A stretch of 63,152 nt of DNA from Bordetella parapertussis (GTDB lineage Bacteria; Acidobacteriota; Terriglobia; Bryobacterales; Bryobacteraceae): positions 1-63,152 of the forward strand of contig CALQCC020000025.1 in assembly GCA_943328975.2 (NCBI GenBank). The letters are read 5' to 3'. The notes beneath the pieces were generated by a model. The model did not search any database. It had not been told where the DNA came from and worked only from the letters and a program-made list of their open reading frames with translations. The translations under genes and the position numbers were made by a program. Positions within the stretch are counted from its first letter, which is position 1. Every line of letters begins with the position of its first letter. Shown here piece after piece: positions 52,318 through 60,911 of the stretch.

Positions 52318-53586
52318 ATGAAGAATCGCCGCATCGTCACCTTGTCTGTGGTCGCGCCGGTCTGCGCCGCCGCGGCGCTGTTCACATTGTTCGCCCAAGC
52401 TCAGCAGCCTGCGGGCGCTGGGAAGGCCAAGGCAAACACTGGCGGAACTCCAAAGGCAATCGCTTGGCCCTCGCCGGAACTGCCCAATGGTCCGATTGCC
52501 GTCGATACATGGCTGGAACGCGGTCTGCATTTGACCGTTACCAAAGGACTGGTCCAACCCTTCAGCATGGCGTTCCTTCCCGCCGGTGCCATCCTGGTCA
52601 CGGAACGGCCCGGCCGCCTGCGCATCGTGCGCAATGGCGTGCTCGACCCGACGCCGATTGCTGGCTTGCCGCCCATCCAGGCCGGCGGCCTCACTGGCTT
52701 GATGGACATCGCACTCCACCCGCGCTTCGCCGAAAACTCGCTGGTCTATTTCGTCTACAACAAACCTGCGACCGATAACTCCCCCGAAGGGTTGACCCTG
52801 GGGCGGGGACGTTGGAACGGCAGCGCCATCACCAACTTTGAAGACTTGTTCCGCGCCGGTATTCGCGTCACCGGGAGCGGATCGCGCATTCTGTTTGGCC
52901 GCGATGGCATGATCTACGTCTCACTCGGCTTCGGCGGTGATCCGCCCTCCGCTGCGGCGATGGCACCGCAGGATCTCGGCAGCTTGCTGGGTAAGGTGCT
53001 GCGCCTCAGGGACGACGGCACCGTGCCGCCCGATAATCCGTTCGTCAATCGCCCTGGCGCGCGCCCGGAGATCTACACCCTCGGCCATCGCAATCCGCTG
53101 GGACTCGCGTTGAATCCCGTCACCGGCGACATCTGGGAATGTGAAGACGGCCCCAACGGCGGCGACGAAGTGAACATCCTTGCGGCGGGCAAGAATTACG
53201 GCTGGCCCATTGTGAGCAACGGGCGCATCTACTCTGGTCCGCGCGTTTCCCTCGATCCGTATAAGGAGGGAATGGAGCCGCCCGTAATCTATTGGGTGCC
53301 TGCGATCGCGGTTTCGGGTCTGACGTTTTACACCGGTGATCGTTATCCCAATTGGAAGAACAACCTCTTCGTCGGCGGCATGCGCGAGGGGGAAGTTCCG
53401 CAATCCGGACATTTGGAGCGCCTTGACTTCAATGGCGATTGGGAGGAACTACATCGCGAGGGCATGCTACGCGATCTCCACAATCGCATCCGCGACGTCC
53501 GCCAGGGTCCGGATGGATTGCTCTACTTACTGACCGACGAAGCCAACGGTGCCTTACTGCGGATTGACCCGGCGCCGCAAAAGTAG
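52318..53586 (+). CDS. PQQ-dependent sugar dehydrogenase (sorbosone/glucose dehydrogenase family)
   Basis: This 422-residue secreted protein starts at MKNRRIVTLSVVAPVCAAAA; an ATG 12 codons upstream only adds a tail before the signal peptide. A Gly/Lys/Ala-rich linker (about 24-40) precedes a six-bladed propeller with family hallmarks: QPFSMAFLPAGAILVTERPG, TGLMDIALHPRFAENSLVYF, YTLGHRNPLGLALNPVTGDI (the GHRNPQG-like motif), WECEDGPNGGDEVNILAAG and a C-terminal GPDGLLYLLTDE. Soluble glucose dehydrogenase and YliI-type aldose dehydrogenases share these and use PQQ and calcium. The substrate is unknown. The stop is 1 base from the end of the convergent esterase gene. Confidence 0.88.
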   Translation: MKNRRIVTLSVVAPVCAAAALFTLFAQAQQPAGAGKAKANTGGTPKAIAWPSPELPNGPIAVDTWLERGLHLTVTKGLVQPFSMAFLPAGAILVTERPGRLRIVRNGVLDPTPIAGLPPIQAGGLTGLMDIALHPRFAENSLVYFVYNKPATDNSPEGLTLGRGRWNGSAITNFEDLFRAGIRVTGSGSRILFGRDGMIYVSLGFGGDPPSAAAMAPQDLGSLLGKVLRLRDDGTVPPDNPFVNRPGARPEIYTLGHRNPLGLALNPVTGDIWECEDGPNGGDEVNILAAGKNYGWPIVSNGRIYSGPRVSLDPYKEGMEPPVIYWVPAIAVSGLTFYTGDRYPNWKNNLFVGGMREGEVPQSGHLERLDFNGDWEELHREGMLRDLHNRIRDVRQGPDGLLYLLTDEANGALLRIDPAPQK

Positions 53587-53587
53587 T

Positions 53588-54574
53588 CTATTTCTTGGCG
53601 CGGAACGAACGTTCCGCTTTATCGTTCGGGTCCACGGACACTGGCTGATCGCGCCAGAGCCAGCGCATCATTTCCGGCAGCATCGCGCCGCCCATGTTGT
53701 GACTGTGCACGCCCATGCCCCAGGAATAGTTCACGTCGTAGCCCTTCTTGGTCAGGGCGTCCTTCAAGCGGACGTTTTGCAGGAACCAGTCGCGATGCGG
53801 GTCATATGCATTCTTGTCGGCACCTTTCTCATTGGTCCCTCGGTTGTCATTGCGTCCGTCGATCATGAAAATCCGGATTGGCTTTTTCTCGCTCGCCAGA
53901 ACCTTTTCCGGGTACACATAGCCGCCTTTCAGATCGACATACGTGCCGATCCCCGAGAGGACCTTATGAAACTGATCGGGCCGCTCCCACGCCACAGTGA
54001 ACGCCGCGATGGCCCCGGAACTCCATCCAGCAAATCCGTGTCGATCCGCATCGCTCGAGATCTTATAATCCTTGTACAGCACCGGCAACAACTCATCCAC
54101 GATCACCTTTGAATACTTGTCGCCCAGCGGATCATACTCTTCCTGGCGATTCGACTTGCCATCCGCCACAAACACGCCGGGATCGATGAAGGCCCCGATC
54201 ATCACCGGAATGTCGCCACGGTAGGTCAGATTGTCCAGGACGTTGTGCGCACGATAGAAGCCGTCGGCCTTCAAGTAGGTCGCGCCGTCGTTGAAGACCA
54301 TCAGGCTGACGTCACGCGACCCATCGTACTGGGCCGGAACGTACACCCAATAGGAATGTTCGACGCCCGGGTACACTTTGCTGGGTAGCTTGAACGGACC
54401 CCGGATCTCGCCCTTCGGCACACCATCGCGCGGCAGGGAGTCCGGACCCAGGGTATAGAACGCGTCGAATTCCGATGCGGTCGGCGGGCCACCAGGCGCG
54501 CGCTGAGCAAGCGCAGCGCCAGCCCCCACTAGCATCAGAGTTCCCGCCACGGCGGACAATATTTGTTTGTTCAT
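53588..54574 (-). CDS. secreted esterase, enterochelin-esterase/feruloyl-esterase-like
   Basis: This 328-residue protein has a signal peptide ([20 protein letters not shown]). The alpha/beta-hydrolase of the putative-esterase family shows [20 protein letters not shown] near residue 75, the nucleophile elbow GWSSGA preceded by DRHGFA, the acid region [14 protein letters not shown] and the catalytic His in [11 protein letters not shown]. Relatives hydrolyse siderophore esters, feruloyl or acetyl groups. It is the last gene of the minus-strand module that starts at 58985, 9 bases after the cytochrome gene. A role in removing ester groups from a plant polymer is plausible beside the other esterases of the window, but unproven. 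Confidence 0.86.
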   Translation of the reverse strand: MNKQILSAVAGTLMLVGAGAALAQRAPGGPPTASEFDAFYTLGPDSLPRDGVPKGEIRGPFKLPSKVYPGVEHSYWVYVPAQYDGSRDVSLMVFNDGATYLKADGFYRAHNVLDNLTYRGDIPVMIGAFIDPGVFVADGKSNRQEEYDPLGDKYSKVIVDELLPVLYKDYKISSDADRHGFAGWSSGAIAAFTVAWERPDQFHKVLSGIGTYVDLKGGYVYPEKVLASEKKPIRIFMIDGRNDNRGTNEKGADKNAYDPHRDWFLQNVRLKDALTKKGYDVNYSWGMGVHSHNMGGAMLPEMMRWLWRDQPVSVDPNDKAERSFRAKK

Positions 54575-54583
54575 GCACCCTCC

Positions 54584-55099
54584 CTATTTACAGCGGTCGG
54601 CAAGTTTCTTCTCGCGATATCTGATGTGGCAGTGCATGCACGCGTTGGCCAGAACATCGGAGACTTCGATCATCCTGTCCTGATCCTTGGCTTTCGCGGC
54701 GGCATAGGCGGACATCCCTGCATCCCGAAGCTCTTGCACGAACTTGACCCAATCCGGGTTCTTCACGGGAACATCCAGACCGTTTGCACACGTGCGCCCG
54801 GGCAGCGTGAGGAGGTTCGCAAGCTCAGTCATGGCCAGAGCACTGTTCTCCACCGCCTCCCACTTTCCGTAGGAACTGGTCAAAAGGTCGGTTGCCATGC
54901 TCGGATCTTTGGCGCGTGGCACGTCCGCGGGATTTAGATCTTGCGCGGCGAATACGATGTTTGCGGCCGGATAGAAGGTCCCCTTCATCAATTGGGCCAG
55001 GTTCGCTGGCACCGCGGCGGCTGGCTGCGCATGAGTACGCTCAACCAGCGAAGTTGAAATTACCATCCCTATGAGTACCGTGAATGCTGCTCGGCTCAT
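54584..55099 (-). CDS. class II-like monoheme cytochrome c
   Basis: This 171-residue protein is a paralogue of the one at 22625-23140 with the same length. It has a signal peptide ending near THA, the mature opening MKGTFYPAANIVF, the middle block GRTCANGLDVPVKNPDW and the heme motif CMHCH near the C-terminus. It is therefore a periplasmic four-helix type cytochrome. It lies 16 bases after the WEGDTLV-domain gene and 9 before the esterase, so it is part of one transcript. That the same neighbours surround both paralogues hints at a working partnership between this cytochrome and the WEGDTLV proteins. Confidence 0.85.
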   Translation of the reverse strand: MSRAAFTVLIGMVISTSLVERTHAQPAAAVPANLAQLMKGTFYPAANIVFAAQDLNPADVPRAKDPSMATDLLTSSYGKWEAVENSALAMTELANLLTLPGRTCANGLDVPVKNPDWVKFVQELRDAGMSAYAAAKAKDQDRMIEVSDVLANACMHCHIRYREKKLADRCK

Positions 55100-55115
55100 G
55101 CGAATATCCTCGCTC

Positions 55116-56879
55116 CTAGTGTCGGAGCTGGTTGCTGAAGCTATTCGTCTCGTATACCTCGCAATTGGCTCGCTCCGGAATCAGTGTGGGATTGGCCGCC
55201 GCGTTGAGCCGCAGTGTTCGCGCCGGCATCACCCACGGTTCTATCAGGATGGTGGGGTCTTCGAGTGTCATTTCGTAGACGATTTCATTGCCCTTACGCG
55301 TGAGTCTCTCCACAATATGTAAGTTCTCATCATGGAACAGACCACCACGCCCGAACCAGGTCGTATCGACGAAGTTTGTGGAGTCGATCACCAGCGTGTC
55401 GCCCTCCCATTTACCGATCGAATACCCGTAGTAAAAGGCCTCCACCGACTTCGTGTCGCGCTCCCGGCCATCCGTCGGGATGTCGCGGAATTCCGTGTTT
55501 CCACCCCCGTAATCGGCATACGTCCCATAGAAGAAGATGATGTCTTTGTCGCTCTGGATGATGCGACGGGGCGTACCCTGACGCGGGATTCCCAGCGGCT
55601 GACAGGTCATGACTGGATCGTACTTATTGGTCCACTGATCCAGTTCCTGAACCTTGTCCCAAAACTCGGGCTTGTAATTCGGACGACTCGGCCCAAACCG
55701 CGAAGGCGAGATCCATTCATAATCCACCCAGAAGTTGTCTTGTCCGGTTTTGCAGCCGACTTCGGGGTTGATTCCCGAACCCGCCACCTGCGTTGGACCA
55801 CATCGACGGGTCCCACTGCCCGTAACTGGAAGAGGCGCACTACCCCAGCTTCCTGTCAGATCCGGCTTCCCATTGGCCAGCCGCGGGGTTACGGCGGCTA
55901 TAGTCTGCGTCGCCGGTGCGACGTTGGCATTCAGAGTCCAGTTGGGAGCCTGATTCGTTGGCTTGACTGCCGCCTTGACACTTGCCGGAACCGGCATCAC
56001 GACATACATCTGTCCCGTTTCCGTCAGCGTCGTCGTAATGTCGCGGACGATGGCGCCGTTTTTACGCTCCGTCATCTTGCCGGCGTAAAACGCCTCGGCC
56101 GGATTGAGCGGATTGTTGTAATCTTTATAATCGCTGTAGGTGAAATCGTAAGTGTTCGCTCCGTGTTTCACCACGACACGCTCGGGCATGAACTTCGCGT
56201 CGAGCGTGGCGGTCGCGGTCGCAGTGGGCACGCCCGGAATCGGGAACGTCACGACGGGCTTATTGCCGTCCCAAACCACGGAGGTTTTCCCAGCTGTCGA
56301 GACGTTGGCAGGTACCCGTTGCGGCCTGGGCGCCATTTCCGGTGGATCACTGATCCCCGCCATCGCGCCCTTGAACGCACCCTGCGGACTTGCCCACAGG
56401 CGAATCATTCGTTCCTCTACCGTTGCGGGCATCGGCGTCGCCTTGCCTTTACCAGCCACGAGTTCGGCACCAGGAATGTCTTCGTTCCAGGCATACGCTC
56501 CACTGAGGACTTCGACGTTGGAACACGCCTGGCCATTGGGCCGCGTGCCCGTGTACTGAATCCGCTCGCCCGAGGTCTGGTAGCTGATGCTGGTTCGATA
56601 CTTCGCTACATTGCAGGGCTGACCGTCCACTTGAATGGTGCCCTTGCCCTGGTATTCCAGCGACATGATGAGGTCTCGTTCCTCGCTGCTGCGGAGCATG
56701 CCCATATACCAGGCCCAGTTGAAAAGGACTGCTTTCAGGTCCTTCGCACCGGCTGCAGGGGTGTACAACTGCGCGCCGGCCGCACCCGGTGCCTGAGCGC
56801 TGGCCGTCGGCACCGCGCCGATTGCGAGAACAGCCACAATCGCGAGTCGCGAGCAAATGATCCCTGGTCGAGAAGTCAT
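55116..56879 (-). CDS. large secreted WEGDTLV-domain protein
   Basis: This 587-residue protein has a signal peptide (about residues 9-28). The C-terminal third contains GKWEGDTLVIDSTNFVDTTW and GGLFHDENLHIVERLTR, the same domain as in the proteins at 20126 and 21713. The N-terminal two thirds (LYTPAAGAKDLKAVLFNWAW, then ARLDGQPCNVAKYRTSISYQ-like beta-rich sequence and EERMIRLWASPQGAFKGAMA) are unique here. They recall acidobacterial proteins annotated only as hypothetical. A paired Cys pattern (RRCGPTQ, EVGCKTG) suggests disulfides in the periplasm. I cannot assign a reaction. It is followed by the cytochrome gene after 16 bases. Confidence 0.78.
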   Translation of the reverse strand: MTSRPGIICSRLAIVAVLAIGAVPTASAQAPGAAGAQLYTPAAGAKDLKAVLFNWAWYMGMLRSSEERDLIMSLEYQGKGTIQVDGQPCNVAKYRTSISYQTSGERIQYTGTRPNGQACSNVEVLSGAYAWNEDIPGAELVAGKGKATPMPATVEERMIRLWASPQGAFKGAMAGISDPPEMAPRPQRVPANVSTAGKTSVVWDGNKPVVTFPIPGVPTATATATLDAKFMPERVVVKHGANTYDFTYSDYKDYNNPLNPAEAFYAGKMTERKNGAIVRDITTTLTETGQMYVVMPVPASVKAAVKPTNQAPNWTLNANVAPATQTIAAVTPRLANGKPDLTGSWGSAPLPVTGSGTRRCGPTQVAGSGINPEVGCKTGQDNFWVDYEWISPSRFGPSRPNYKPEFWDKVQELDQWTNKYDPVMTCQPLGIPRQGTPRRIIQSDKDIIFFYGTYADYGGGNTEFRDIPTDGRERDTKSVEAFYYGYSIGKWEGDTLVIDSTNFVDTTWFGRGGLFHDENLHIVERLTRKGNEIVYEMTLEDPTILIEPWVMPARTLRLNAAANPTLIPERANCEVYETNSFSNQLRH

Positions 56880-56910
56880 GATGGTTCTCCTGGTTGTCTT
56901 ACGCGCTGCC

Positions 56911-57318
56911 CTACTCGTTGCCGATGCCAGCTGAGATCTGGATCACGTGTCCGTCCGGATACGTTACGGATTTGAGAAATCCTAGCGGACTATTGTCCTT
57001 CGCGGGGAGGAACTTCACTTTAATGTTGTCCCCGGTGTGGAGGGCATTGGGTCCGATTTTGCCAACACCCTTACCTGCGAGAGCAGTGGCGGAGCCGAGC
57101 GTCATCACCCACTCCGTCGTCGAGCCATCCGGATTCTTGACCGCAAGAGCCAGCGAGCCGTGAGGATTCGTGAACTTCACAGAGGTGACCGTCCCCGCGA
57201 CCTCCTTGTCGCCTTTCATGTCATAAACGCCCGCGAGGGAATGATGCGCCTGCAAGACGCCACTGCCGACCACCAACCATCCACATAAGGCCACACAGCC
57301 TAGAGCTCGCTTAATCAT
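56911..57318 (-). CDS. DUF6152 family secreted protein
   Basis: This 135-residue paralogue of 21284-21706 has a signal peptide ending LQA and a mature start HHSLAGVYD. Conserved blocks are VAGTVTSVKFTNPHGSLALA and GDNIKVKFLPAKDNSPLGFL. GGAGGTGC before the ATG is a good ribosome binding site. A 95-base gap separates it from the membrane protein gene upstream, so an internal promoter is possible. It precedes the large WEGDTLV-domain protein by 31 bases. Confidence 0.87.
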   Translation of the reverse strand: MIKRALGCVALCGWLVVGSGVLQAHHSLAGVYDMKGDKEVAGTVTSVKFTNPHGSLALAVKNPDGSTTEWVMTLGSATALAGKGVGKIGPNALHTGDNIKVKFLPAKDNSPLGFLKSVTYPDGHVIQISAGIGNE

Positions 57319-57413
57319 TCATGCACCTCCTCAAAAGTGTTAGGGACGTATTAACCGCTCGCAAGTATATCACCGCGTGCGGTCGCGGTCGATGGTCGTA
57401 GATCGGTCGGCGA

Positions 57414-57890
57414 CTAATTTACGTATGCCAGCAAGCGGCCAGCTGTAATAGCGCCAATCCAACAGGCCAGCGACGTCCAAGCCAGCATCTTTGCGCTGCC
57501 CGGCAAGGGTTCCCGATCCACTTGCGGATCGTCGAAGAGCTTGCGCATTCGCACCAGGGTATAGAACCCCGCAAACACCAGCGCCATCTTGATGTAAAAA
57601 TCCAGCATCGTCAACTTTACGGTGGCGTCGGCCATCAGGAGCATGGTTCCGGTGACTGCGTTTACACCGAAGGCGATCCACAACCAAGGAAACACGCGGG
57701 CGAATGGTTTGATTGGTGCTGCGGGCCAGAATCCCAGCACAATCACGTCAATCATGGCGCTACCGCCGGCCACGATGGCCATCCCAAAAGTATGGACGAA
57801 TAGGATGGTAGGGAAGGCCCAAATGGTTGGAGCGTCCTTAACCCATTGGCTCAAGGCTAACTGTTCAATGGAACCGAGAAACTCCTGCAT
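57414..57890 (-). CDS. inner-membrane protein related to the protein at 58059
   Basis: This 158-residue protein starts at MQEFLGSIEQLALSQWVKDA, 4 bases after the stop of the small membrane peptide; an ATG 11 codons upstream would overlap it. There are four probable membrane helices. FPWLWIAFGVNAVTGTMLLM and LTMLDFYIKMALVFAGFY match the C-terminal part of the 308-residue protein upstream (LLPWAAIGFGVNVITGMLFF and ASFYWKIALVLLAALN), so the two share a domain. The His in FVHTFGMAI may be a ligand, for instance to heme (speculative). The function is unknown. Confidence 0.8.
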   Translation of the reverse strand: MQEFLGSIEQLALSQWVKDAPTIWAFPTILFVHTFGMAIVAGGSAMIDVIVLGFWPAAPIKPFARVFPWLWIAFGVNAVTGTMLLMADATVKLTMLDFYIKMALVFAGFYTLVRMRKLFDDPQVDREPLPGSAKMLAWTSLACWIGAITAGRLLAYVN

Positions 57891-57894
57891 GCGC

Positions 57895-58017
57895 TTAGTC
57901 CTTATGCTCCATCCCTTGTTCACGACGCCCCGTGCTTCGATCCACCACGTATGCGGCGATCCCGATCATGACCGCTACGCCAAACACCAAGATCACCGTC
58001 CCCATAACCAATGACAT
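57895..58017 (-). CDS. 40-residue single-pass membrane peptide
   Basis: A small gene reads MSLVMGTVILVFGVAVMIGI then AAYVVDRSTGRREQGMEHKD. One membrane helix at residues 4-24 is followed by a charged cytosolic tail. AAAGGA lies about 6 bases before the ATG. It fills the gap between two related membrane protein genes, starting 41 bases after one and ending 4 bases before the next. Small peptides of this shape are often subunits of respiratory or cytochrome complexes (inference). It would be missed by usual length limits. Confidence 0.65.
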   Translation of the reverse strand: MSLVMGTVILVFGVAVMIGIAAYVVDRSTGRREQGMEHKD

Positions 58018-58058
58018 GGTTTTCCTTTCCCGGAGTTATCGCTGGGCTAACAGTTGGG

Positions 58059-58985
58059 CTAAAAAGCGTTGCCCAAGAACGGCAACATACTCCCGCAATA
58101 CATCACACCGAACCACAGAACCATGGCCGAGGCCGCAGCGAATTTAGCGGTTGCCGGCGCTTCGTCCTCAGGCCCCAGCGTCCATGGTTCTTCAATCACC
58201 GTAAAATACAACGCATTCAAGGCAGCCAGCAGGACAAGAGCGATCTTCCAATAGAAAGAGGCATTCCCCGTGTACTGCCCGGGGATTCCAACAAAGAACA
58301 ACATCCCGGTGATGACGTTTACTCCAAAGCCAATGGCGGCCCAAGGCAACAAACGATGCAGGGAAGCGTACGACACGCCTTTCACCACGCCGAGCACTCT
58401 CAGGTCGACCAGCAGCACGACGCCCAGCAACAGCGTCAGGCCAACGAAATGCAGCGTCTCGCACGTCGGCCACACCCACGGAGTTTCCGTGACGAATGTA
58501 CCGACGGAACGCGCCAGCGCGCCTTCTGGTGTAACCGTTTCCTGCGCCGCCCGGATCTCCGCGTGACGGATTTCACCGCCGATATTGGCCGCGCGGGACA
58601 TGAGTGCGAGTGTCACCAGTGTCAGCACCAGGATCACGGCAAGATTCCAGCGGGGCACATGCGAGAGCCGGCGGATCTGCCACAAACCCAGCCACGCAAA
58701 GGCTCCGGTGAGTTCCATGAATCCCAACGCAACCAACGCCGCACCCTCGTGGGTTTCGATCAGTGAGTTCGATACGCCCGGCAGCGACTTGATGGCGTCC
58801 TGCGCGCCATTGCCAGTTATGTATGTGGGAATCGCGATCAGAGCGATCCCTAACAGGACAATCAGACTGGCACGCTTCAAATCTTTACTGTTCGTGATGA
58901 GGGCAAACACAAACAGACCGCCGCCGATGATGTTGCCGATGGTCGGGAAATGGTTCAGCAAAAGATGGATGTGCGTTAAATCCAT
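58059..58985 (-). CDS. multi-pass inner-membrane protein
   Basis: This 308-residue protein has about eight membrane helices. The N-terminal half (THIHLLLNHFPTIGNIIGGG, later NSLIETHEGAALVALGFMEL) recalls DUF2231-type membrane domains, with several His residues placed in or near helices as in cytochrome b-like proteins. The C-terminal half (CETLHFVGLTLLLGVVLLVD, then GFGVNVITGMLFFVGIPGQY) matches the smaller protein at 57414. Electron transfer to or from the periplasmic cytochrome of the same operon would fit, but heme binding is not shown. It is the first gene of the minus-strand module 58985-53588. Confidence 0.8.
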   Translation of the reverse strand: MDLTHIHLLLNHFPTIGNIIGGGLFVFALITNSKDLKRASLIVLLGIALIAIPTYITGNGAQDAIKSLPGVSNSLIETHEGAALVALGFMELTGAFAWLGLWQIRRLSHVPRWNLAVILVLTLVTLALMSRAANIGGEIRHAEIRAAQETVTPEGALARSVGTFVTETPWVWPTCETLHFVGLTLLLGVVLLVDLRVLGVVKGVSYASLHRLLPWAAIGFGVNVITGMLFFVGIPGQYTGNASFYWKIALVLLAALNALYFTVIEEPWTLGPEDEAPATAKFAAASAMVLWFGVMYCGSMLPFLGNAF

Positions 58986-59038
58986 GAGTGATTCTCAGCC
59001 CCTATACAGCCCGACTACTATACCACCGCAATGAGCGT

Positions 59039-60478
59039 TTACTTCTTGGCGTAAACCGAATCGAAGAACGCGAGCTTCGCGGAATCCGGAGCTTGACCCG
59101 CCGTAGGAGCCGGTCCGAAGACCATATAAGGTTTGCCGGCGTCTGGTGGCCACGGCATGCCCTTGGTCGCGAACGCGATCCACGCGTTGGACATTTGTTG
59201 TGAGATCTTTTCGTCCGCATCGGTCCAAAGCTTCGAAGCGTTGTGGAATACGTAGGCAATCTCCGCGACGTGCGTTGCTCCGCGCGAGACCTGGCCTGCG
59301 GCCACCGGAGGCTCCTGTGTGAAGTAATAGACGTAGGCCTTGCGGCCTCGCTTGGCGGTCATCTTGGCCCACAGCTGCATATTCCATGCGACTTCGTCGC
59401 GGAAAGCAGCAAGCGATGAGGCCGTGGCTTCGGCATCGGAGCCTGCTGGATACAGTTTCAGGAACTGCGCCGCTTGATCTCCGTAGGTAGTATTGGCTTG
59501 TTTGATGAAGTCCACCGCAGTGGTACCGCGCTGGAAGAAGGTGCCTTCATCTCTATTTGAGCCGATCAGAATATCCACGTCGTTTTGGCGACCTTGCGCG
59601 AAACGAACGTTGAGGTCTTCGGGAATGATCCATCCATCTATGACCAGGTTGTTGGCTCGGACAGACTTCTGGATCTCGTCCGCGGATTTGGCCCGAAGCT
59701 CGGCGAGCGTGCCCGCCTTGGCACCCGCAGCCTCAGCCGGAGCCAGCGGCGCGGTGTGTCCCATCGTCATTCCCATGTAGGCGCCGCTTTCGGCGATGGC
59801 TCTGACGAAGAGTCCCTTCGCCTCAGGCGACCCTACTGTGGCCCCCACCATATTTGCGCCCGCCGATTCACCCATGATGGTGACATTGCGCGGATCGCCA
59901 CCGAAGGCTGCAATATTTTTCTGGACCCATTTGAGCGTCGCGATGAAGTCCATCATCCCGTAGTTACCGGAAGCGTTGTGGCCGGATTCCTTGCTCAGTT
60001 CTGGATGCGCCAGAAACCCAAATGGACCGAGCCGGTAATTCAACGTGACGATGATGGCACCCTTGCGGGCCAATTCTTCGCCATCGTACCGAGGTTCGGA
60101 GCCCGCGCCGCCGGTGAAACCGCCGCCATAGGTCCACACCATCACTGGGCGACGTTCGGATGAACTGGCGGCTCCAGTCCAGACGTTCAAGTAGAGGCAG
60201 TCTTCGCTCACCGGTTGCGCGCCCGCCTGTTGGGCCTGCATGCACCGCGAAGAAAACTGATCTGCTTTGCGAACGCCTTCCCATCGCGCCACTGGCTGCG
60301 GAGCCTTCCAACGCAGAGGACCCACCGGCGGGGCGGCGAAGGGAATGCCTTTGAAAACGCGAACCTCCCCGCTAACGCCCGACGTACCAGAGACCAAACC
60401 GGAGTCGAGCTTGACCGGGTCAGGGATGGCGGCTGTGGCCGCAAGTGCGGAGGCAAGCACAAGAAGTAGGCGATTCAT
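59039..60478 (-). CDS. secreted carboxylesterase (type B)
   Basis: This 479-residue protein has a signal peptide (MNRLLLVLASALAATAAIPD). Type B carboxylesterase motifs are complete: FKGIPFAAPPVGPLRWKAPQ, EDCLYLNVWTG, the oxyanion region VWTYGGGFTGG, the nucleophile GESAGANMVG, the acid region IGSNRDEGTFF and the catalytic His in GATHVAEIAYVF. It should hydrolyse carboxylic esters outside the cytoplasm. It stands alone, 53 bases beyond the membrane protein gene at 58985 and on the same strand, so it may be read into that operon. It is the fourth esterase type in the window. Confidence 0.92.
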   Translation of the reverse strand: MNRLLLVLASALAATAAIPDPVKLDSGLVSGTSGVSGEVRVFKGIPFAAPPVGPLRWKAPQPVARWEGVRKADQFSSRCMQAQQAGAQPVSEDCLYLNVWTGAASSSERRPVMVWTYGGGFTGGAGSEPRYDGEELARKGAIIVTLNYRLGPFGFLAHPELSKESGHNASGNYGMMDFIATLKWVQKNIAAFGGDPRNVTIMGESAGANMVGATVGSPEAKGLFVRAIAESGAYMGMTMGHTAPLAPAEAAGAKAGTLAELRAKSADEIQKSVRANNLVIDGWIIPEDLNVRFAQGRQNDVDILIGSNRDEGTFFQRGTTAVDFIKQANTTYGDQAAQFLKLYPAGSDAEATASSLAAFRDEVAWNMQLWAKMTAKRGRKAYVYYFTQEPPVAAGQVSRGATHVAEIAYVFHNASKLWTDADEKISQQMSNAWIAFATKGMPWPPDAGKPYMVFGPAPTAGQAPDSAKLAFFDSVYAKK

Positions 60479-60539
60479 TCGGCCTAGTATATTCGTTTTA
60501 CGAGAGAATCGCAGCGACTGCTTGTAGGTGGTTCACTCC

Positions 60540-60845
60540 AGGGCAAGGCGGTGTCATGGCAACCCTCAAACCCGGTGCTTTGTTTGGAGAGGCTGCGCTG
60601 TTGATCGACGCTTCCCGGAATGCCGCCGAGGCGACTGGGCGGCCCCAAAGAGCGATGCCTCGAACGCGACGATTCCAGTAAACCAAGAGGTGATTGATCG
60701 GATTCAGAAACTCCGAACGATGATCCTGGAGGTGAAAGCTGGAAATCGTAATCTTGACGAGTGGGAGGCCAACAGAGAGATCGTGCTTGTGAGCAGGGAG
60801 CCCCGCAGATCCGATGCAAAACGAGCGTACACCGCTAGTTGATTC
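60540..60845 (+). pseudogene. decayed cyclic-nucleotide-binding domain fragment
   Basis: MATLKPGALFGEAALLIDAS at 60556-60615 is the phosphate-binding cassette of a CRP-type cNMP-binding domain, whose usual form contains GxxFGExALL. The frame soon runs into unrelated sequence, and a different frame continues with VNQEVIDRIQKLRTMILEV (60690-60750), which looks like helical coding sequence. There is no start, ribosome binding site or DNA-binding domain. I read the region as the remains of one or two genes. Confidence 0.4.
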
Positions 60846-60911
60846 AGAAAGCTCACCGCAGTCAGAACACCAACCACGATCCGATCCGCCCTTAAGGACA
60901 TACCGAAAGTT

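Noticed and set aside
55332-56975. A 547-codon open frame on the plus strand
   Set aside because: It lies entirely opposite the secreted 587-residue gene, has an Arg/His-rich composition without domains, and is what high-G+C coding DNA gives on the other strand.
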